Position numbers and translations under genes: made by a program. The notes under the pieces are model-generated. The model searched no databases and was not told where the DNA came from. It was given only the letters and a program-made list of their open reading frames with translations. From CAZKRL01 sp964555295 (GTDB lineage: Bacteria; Bacteroidota; Bacteroidia; Flavobacteriales_D; Sanyastnellaceae): a DNA stretch of 10,366 bases. The first letter of the stretch is position 1. Every line of letters begins with the position of its first letter. Where the stretch lies: assembly GCA_964555295.1 (NCBI GenBank), contig CAZKRL010000057.1, forward strand, positions 1 to 10,366. Direction: 5' to 3'. This document shows, in pieces, positions 6,151-10,366 of the stretch.

Positions 6151-8619
6151 ATGAATGAAGCGCTCTACGCAAATGTTCTGCTACCTCAGCTTTTGCCGAA
6201 AGCACTTACTTATTTCGTTCCTGCTGAACTTGAAAACAGAGTTCAACCAGGGGTGCGTGTAATTGTGCCTCTTGGGAAGCAACGTTTGCTCGCGGGTATC
6301 GTTACTGAAATACATAGAAAAAATCCTGAGGGCATTGACACGCGCGAAATTGAAAGTGTTCTTGATGACGACCCCATCGTGCTGCCCGCACATCTCGAAT
6401 TCTGGAATTGGCTTGCACATTATTACGCTTGCACTCCGGGAGAGGTGATGTCTGCTGCCCTTCCTTCTGGATTGAAACTGAGCTCCGAAACCAAGTTTGA
6501 ATCAGTTGAAATGGAGAAGGAACTGCTCAATGAGCGTGAGCAGATTGTGCACAGTGCAGCCAAAAAACGTCGAGGTATTTCCCTAGATGAGATTTCTCAA
6601 TTGCTCGGTCTTAAAAGCGCGCATAACCTCGTGCGATCGATGCTTCAGAAAGGTGCGCTCAAAAGCCATGAGGAATTGGCCACAGGATACAAACCGAAAT
6701 GGATTGAAGAAATAAGCCTTGCCGATGAATATCTCGACGACCAGAATCTGGCTGATGCGTTGAATGAATTGGAGAAAAAAAAAGCCAGTAAAATGGTGGA
6801 GGCATTGCTCTTGTATATGCGTGAATCAGGCGCGCCGCGATCTGGCAAAAAATGGATCGGAACCAAACTTCTTTTATCCAAAGGAGCAACATCGACAGCA
6901 CTCAAAAAGCTGACCGACAAGAATATCATGGAAAGTCGAAACAAGGAGGTTGGACGAGTTGAAGGTGACTGGATGGGCGTTGCTGATTTACACAACTTGT
7001 CGGATGAACAAAATCGCGCACTGCAGGACGTGGTGAAGGTTTGGCAATATCAACCGGTTTGCCTGTTACACGGTGTTACCTCGAGTGGTAAAACAGAAGT
7101 ATATGCCGAGTTGATAAAAAGAACTTTGCAAGAGGGCAAGCAGGTGCTCTTGCTGGTTCCTGAAATTGCGCTTACCACACAACAAACTCAGCGACTCAAA
7201 AAATTTTTTGGTACCCGGTTGGGCGTGTATCATAGCGGCTACAGCAGTCATGAACGTACCGTAATTTGGAACAAGGTTCTATCCGCTGTACCCGGTGAAT
7301 GCGACATTATCCTCGGGGCTAGAAGTGCCATTTTTCTTCCCTTCACAAGATTAGGTCTCATCATCGTGGATGAAGAGCACGACAACAGCTACAAGCAACA
7401 AGATCCTGCGCCGCGATACAACGGACGCGACACTGCCATCACACTTTCACGACTTTTCGGGGCGCGTGTGTTGCTTGGCTCGGCCACTCCTTCTATCGAA
7501 AGTTACTGGAATGCTCGTCGAGGCAAATATGGACTTGTAGAAATGATGGTACGACACGGTGGTGTCTCACTGCCCGAAATCATCTTGGCGGATATACGAA
7601 AAGAACTCAAGGCGAAAACCATGCAATCTGTTTTTGGCACTGAGCTCATTGATGCCATTAAGGCCACCACTGAATCGGGTCGACAAGTTATTATCTTCCA
7701 GAATCGACGTGGATATGCGCCACTCTGGGAATGCGATTCCTGCGGATGGGTGCCGTCGTGCACTCGCTGCGATGTCAGTCTCACCTATCACAAACAGCCG
7801 GGAGAATTGCGATGTCACTACTGCGGATATCACACCCAACCCGTTGAAGCATGTCACGTTTGTGGCTCGGTTGTAATGAAGATGGTGGGTCACGGCACAC
7901 AAAAAATTGAAGAAGATCTGCGGACGATTCTGCCAGAGTTAATAGTTGAGCGGATGGATTTTGATACAACAAGATCTAAGACGTCTTACAACCGAATCAT
8001 TGCAGAATTTCAGGAGAGGAAGACGCATATACTTGTAGGTACTCAGATGATAACCAAAGGACTTGACTTCGATAATGTGGGTTTGGTGGGCATTCTCAGT
8101 GCAGACCGCATGATGAGTTTCCCCGATTTTCGATCGATGGAACGTTCGTTTCAAACACTTACTCAAGTGGCAGGAAGGGCGGGAAGAAGAGGTGATCAGG
8201 GCAAGGTAATCATTCAAACATACGACCCGCAACACTGGCTGTTGGGATGGGTTCAAACGGGAGATTACCAATCCTTTTTTAGTAAAGAAATTGAGGAGCG
8301 TCGCAAGTTTGCCTATCCACCCTTCCAGCGTCTCATACAAATAACGCTGAAACATAAAGACGCTCAGCGGGTAGATGAAGCCGCTGAAATGCTGAGAAGA
8401 AATTTGTTACCGATGTTGGGTGAGCGATTGCTTGGACCCGAACGACCGCTGATTTCTCGCGTTAAGAATTTGTATCTCCAACAATTTCTTATCCGATTGA
8501 ATAAGAACAAAGAAGGGAATGAGATGAAAGAAAACGTCATTCACTTGACCCGCATGCTAATGCGTTATCAAGAGTTCTCTAATTTGCGGATTGCTATCGA
8601 CGTTGATCCCGGATCATAA
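6151..8619 (+). CDS. priA: Primosomal protein N', replication-restart helicase PriA
   Basis: This 822-residue superfamily 2 DNA helicase recognises stalled forks and reloads the replisome. The start is ATG 6151 (MNEALYANVLLPQLLPKALT), where family homology begins; an in-frame GTG at 6106 would add 15 residues with no family look. Order: N-terminal 3'-end-binding domain (about 1-105) and winged-helix part, then Walker A GVTSSGKT near residue 310, DEEH box at 407-410 (VDEEHDNSYKQQD), GSATPSIES from 443, and a zinc-binding insert with four CxxC pairs between residues 528 and 571. Motif V GTQMITKGLDFDNVG starts at 630 and motif VI AGRAGRR is at 674-680; the C-terminal domain follows. All key motifs look intact. 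It precedes the YitT-family gene by 14 bases, and the upstream region is divergent to the DUF6150-type gene. Confidence 0.97.
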   Translation: MNEALYANVLLPQLLPKALTYFVPAELENRVQPGVRVIVPLGKQRLLAGIVTEIHRKNPEGIDTREIESVLDDDPIVLPAHLEFWNWLAHYYACTPGEVMSAALPSGLKLSSETKFESVEMEKELLNEREQIVHSAAKKRRGISLDEISQLLGLKSAHNLVRSMLQKGALKSHEELATGYKPKWIEEISLADEYLDDQNLADALNELEKKKASKMVEALLLYMRESGAPRSGKKWIGTKLLLSKGATSTALKKLTDKNIMESRNKEVGRVEGDWMGVADLHNLSDEQNRALQDVVKVWQYQPVCLLHGVTSSGKTEVYAELIKRTLQEGKQVLLLVPEIALTTQQTQRLKKFFGTRLGVYHSGYSSHERTVIWNKVLSAVPGECDIILGARSAIFLPFTRLGLIIVDEEHDNSYKQQDPAPRYNGRDTAITLSRLFGARVLLGSATPSIESYWNARRGKYGLVEMMVRHGGVSLPEIILADIRKELKAKTMQSVFGTELIDAIKATTESGRQVIIFQNRRGYAPLWECDSCGWVPSCTRCDVSLTYHKQPGELRCHYCGYHTQPVEACHVCGSVVMKMVGHGTQKIEEDLRTILPELIVERMDFDTTRSKTSYNRIIAEFQERKTHILVGTQMITKGLDFDNVGLVGILSADRMMSFPDFRSMERSFQTLTQVAGRAGRRGDQGKVIIQTYDPQHWLLGWVQTGDYQSFFSKEIEERRKFAYPPFQRLIQITLKHKDAQRVDEAAEMLRRNLLPMLGERLLGPERPLISRVKNLYLQQFLIRLNKNKEGNEMKENVIHLTRMLMRYQEFSNLRIAIDVDPGS

Positions 8620-8633
8620 AGAGTTGGCCCAAC

Positions 8634-9635
8634 ATGAAGAGAATTTCCATTCAGAACATTGTCAGGCGTTTGATCATACATACTGTGTTGCGCTACAAGC
8701 ATCACAGTTCGGGCACAACCAGGGTATACACTCCGTTGGAGATGGCCAAAGGTTTCAGGGAGTTTAAGATCAACACGTGGACATCGCTCAAAGATATTGT
8801 GCTCAACATAGTCGGTATTTTTTCGGCTGCTTTTGGTCTTGAAAGTTTTTTACTGCCCAACGGATTCATTGACGGTGGAGCTACCGGCATCTCGCTGCTT
8901 GTTGCAAAACTTTTGGAGTTGCCTGTACCACTGTTACTGATATTCGTCAACGTGCCCTTCGTTATTTTCGGTTACAACATCATATCAAAGCAATTCGCCT
9001 GGCGCGCGTCTCTAAGTATCATCGGACTGGCGATTGTGGTTGCGCTCTTTCATTTTCCGGAGGTAACCAATGACCGTTTGCTGGTTTCCGTTTTTGGAGG
9101 GTTCTTTTTGGGGGTTGGCATCGGATTATCCATGCGGGGCGGAGCTGTGCTCGACGGCACCGAGGTGATTGCCATTTTCATCAGCAGAAAAGTGGGCATC
9201 ACGGTTGGTGACATCATCTTGCTCATCAATATTTTCATCTTCGGCACTGCGGCCTATTTGCTATCCGTTGAAACCGCACTGTATTCCATACTCACCTATC
9301 TGGCCGCCTCCAAAACTGTTGACTTCATTTTAGAGGGAATTGAGGAATATACTGGCGTAACGATTGTCTCACCGAAATCAGAAGAGATCCGCCTGATGAT
9401 CATCAACAAACTGAGAAGAGGCGTTACGATATATAAAGGAATCCGTGGATATGGAAAAAACGGAGAGGCAATTGAAAACGACATTGTATTCACCGTAATT
9501 ACCCGATTAGAGGTAAGTAAACTAAATCTCGAGTTACAAAAAATCGATCCCAAAGCTTTTGTGGTGATGGGCAGTATCAAAGACACCAAGGGTGGCATGA
9601 TAAAAAAACGGTCGCATAAACGCTATGAAGATTGA
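8634..9635 (+). CDS. YitT-family membrane protein (DUF161 plus C-terminal DUF2179)
   Basis: This 333-residue protein has about five or six hydrophobic segments between residues 51 and 235 (for example IVLNIVGIFSAAFGLESFLL, LLLIFVNVPFVIFGY, LLVSVFGGFFLGVGIGL and IILLINIFIFGTAAYLL). A soluble C-terminal DUF2179 domain follows from about 240 (EYTGVTIVSPKSEEIRLMI, then VTIYKGIRGYGKNG, ending VVMGSIKDTKGGMIKK). The motifs GFIDGGATGISLL and RGGAVLDGTEVIAI are typical of the family. It is an inner-membrane protein whose transport or other role is not firmly known. ATG 8634 is 14 bases after priA; ATG 8742 (MAKGFREF) is an alternative that would drop a basic 36-residue lead without clear family likeness. 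Read-through from priA is likely. Confidence 0.93.
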   Translation: MKRISIQNIVRRLIIHTVLRYKHHSSGTTRVYTPLEMAKGFREFKINTWTSLKDIVLNIVGIFSAAFGLESFLLPNGFIDGGATGISLLVAKLLELPVPLLLIFVNVPFVIFGYNIISKQFAWRASLSIIGLAIVVALFHFPEVTNDRLLVSVFGGFFLGVGIGLSMRGGAVLDGTEVIAIFISRKVGITVGDIILLINIFIFGTAAYLLSVETALYSILTYLAASKTVDFILEGIEEYTGVTIVSPKSEEIRLMIINKLRRGVTIYKGIRGYGKNGEAIENDIVFTVITRLEVSKLNLELQKIDPKAFVVMGSIKDTKGGMIKKRSHKRYED

Positions 9636-9691
9636 ATTTTATTGAGCAAAATATTTTTTAGTCTGAGAAAGGACAGCTATAAATTTCCATC

Positions 9692-10198
9692 ATGAAAACA
9701 TTACCACTTACTCTATTGGCCCTTACAATTCAATTCATTGCTACTGCTCAGTCGAATATTGAAGACCCTCAAACGCATATTCCCTTTCAGGGGATTATCA
9801 AAAACACCGACGGTGCACCATTAGCCAACACGCTTGTATATATGCGCTTCACACTGCATCGCAATACGCCCAATGGCTCCATTGAATATTGCGAAAATCA
9901 GGCGCTCACAACAGATCTCAGCGGTCGCATCAATGCAGCAATCGGCTCGGGCATCGTGATTGTGGGTAATTACGCCAATATCGATTGGGATGGCGGTATC
10001 AAATACCTGAGCGTTGAGAGGTCATTGAGCAGCCCCAACGGTCCATATAGCGTACTAGAAAGTAATCAGATGTTGAGCGTTCCTTATGCAATGCATACAC
10101 GCAATGTGCCTGTGAATGTGAGTGAAACCGGTGACACCTTGCGCATCGGTAACGGCCCGGGCATAATTATTCCAGGCATCAGCGCCGCAAACCCTTAA
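9692..10198 (+). CDS. Secreted protein of unknown function (Bacteroidetes beta-sandwich type)
   Basis: This 168-residue protein starts at ATG 9692. It has a signal peptide (MKTLPLTLLALTIQFIATAQ, cut near ATA|Q), so it is exported. The mature part has the pattern seen at the N-terminus of many large secreted Bacteroidetes proteins: HIPFQGIIKNTDGAPLANT, YMRFTLHRNTPNGSIEYCE, LTTDLSGRINAAIGSG, NIDWDGGIKYLSVE and a closing QMLSVPYAMHT. It ends with SETGDTLRIGNGPG and IIIPGISAANP, which in relatives I recall as a linker to a further C-terminal domain, absent here. No sorting-domain signature is seen. No enzyme residues were recognised; a surface or adhesion-related role is a guess. The 56-base gap after the YitT gene may hold its own promoter. 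Confidence 0.8.
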   Translation: MKTLPLTLLALTIQFIATAQSNIEDPQTHIPFQGIIKNTDGAPLANTLVYMRFTLHRNTPNGSIEYCENQALTTDLSGRINAAIGSGIVIVGNYANIDWDGGIKYLSVERSLSSPNGPYSVLESNQMLSVPYAMHTRNVPVNVSETGDTLRIGNGPGIIIPGISAANP

Positions 10199-10279
10199 GG
10201 AGAAAGGAATTTAAAGTCAGTTTTAATATTATTGGAATATATGGCATAAGCCCGGAGGCGTAAACAACACCTTCGATGC

Positions 10280-10366
10280 ATGCAAGAAATCTATTTACAG
10301 GAGTTCTGGAATCTGAAAATTCTGGAAGGAAAAAAACTGCGAACTGAATGCGGCAAGTCACTGGTC
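10280..10366 (+). CDS. Start of a probable DUF2851-like protein (partial, cut by window edge)
   Basis: A frame opens after the TAA at 10247-10249 and runs to the end of the window; its first ATG is at 10280. The 29 visible residues include EIYLQEFWNLKILEGKKLRT and ECGKSLV. The spacing E-x2-LQ-x2-W, then L, L-x-T-x2-G-x2-L resembles the start of the DUF2851 family (unknown function, common in Bacteroidetes) as I recall it. With so few residues this could be another gene or chance. Confidence 0.4.
   Translation, partial: MQEIYLQEFWNLKILEGKKLRTECGKSLV

Noticed and set aside
5885..6154. Plus-strand frame of 89 codons across the divergent control region
   Set aside because: It starts antisense in the DUF6150-type gene and overlaps the priA start; no protein pattern.
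7939..8355. Minus-strand frame of 138 codons inside priA
   Set aside because: Antisense shadow of conserved helicase motifs; no independent signal.
10199..10279. Continuation of the secreted protein in another frame (frameshifted pseudogene)
   Set aside because: None of the three forward frames here shows residues of a further domain, so a frameshift is not supported.

Overview
The window looks like chromosomal DNA of a Bacteroidota (Bacteroidetes) species. The evidence is a fused alpha/beta E1 2-oxoacid dehydrogenase, a DUF6150-type repeat protein, a YitT protein beside priA, a secreted protein of a typical Bacteroidetes beta-sandwich type, and a sigma factor followed by a gene for an inner-membrane anchor joined to a beta-barrel-like domain. 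A closer placement (Flavobacteriales-like or Sphingobacteria-like) cannot be made from the sequence alone. No tRNA, rRNA, CRISPR array, transposase or phage gene was seen.

Layout. (1) 1-2421, plus strand: the end of an ECF-type sigma factor, then a membrane-anchored putative anti-sigma/beta-barrel protein, then a lipoprotein with PKD-like segments. The three reading frames overlap at their start and stop codons, which suggests one translationally coupled operon. (2) 2423-5268, minus strand: a fused 2-oxoacid (probably branched-chain) dehydrogenase E1, then a membrane-anchored TlpA/ResA-like thioredoxin, then a small 2Fe-2S ferredoxin. This block ends one base away from the lipoprotein stop codon. 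(3) 5269-5601: a 333-base stretch without a convincing gene, holding a short direct repeat and a weak hairpin. (4) 5602-5937, minus strand: a small secreted repeat protein of the DUF6150 type, built of six YxNQA repeats. (5) 5938-6150: a divergent control region. (6) 6151-9635, plus strand: priA (primosomal helicase) and a YitT-family membrane protein, probably co-transcribed. (7) 9692-10198: a secreted protein of unknown function. (8) 10280-10366: the probable start of a DUF2851-like gene cut off by the window edge.

How they work together. PriA is a housekeeping replication-restart protein and the E1 enzyme is central metabolism. The part most likely to be under-described is the sigma factor / inner-membrane anchor plus barrel / lipoprotein cassette. 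It has the layout of an envelope-sensing signalling unit, but its signal and regulon cannot be read from this window.
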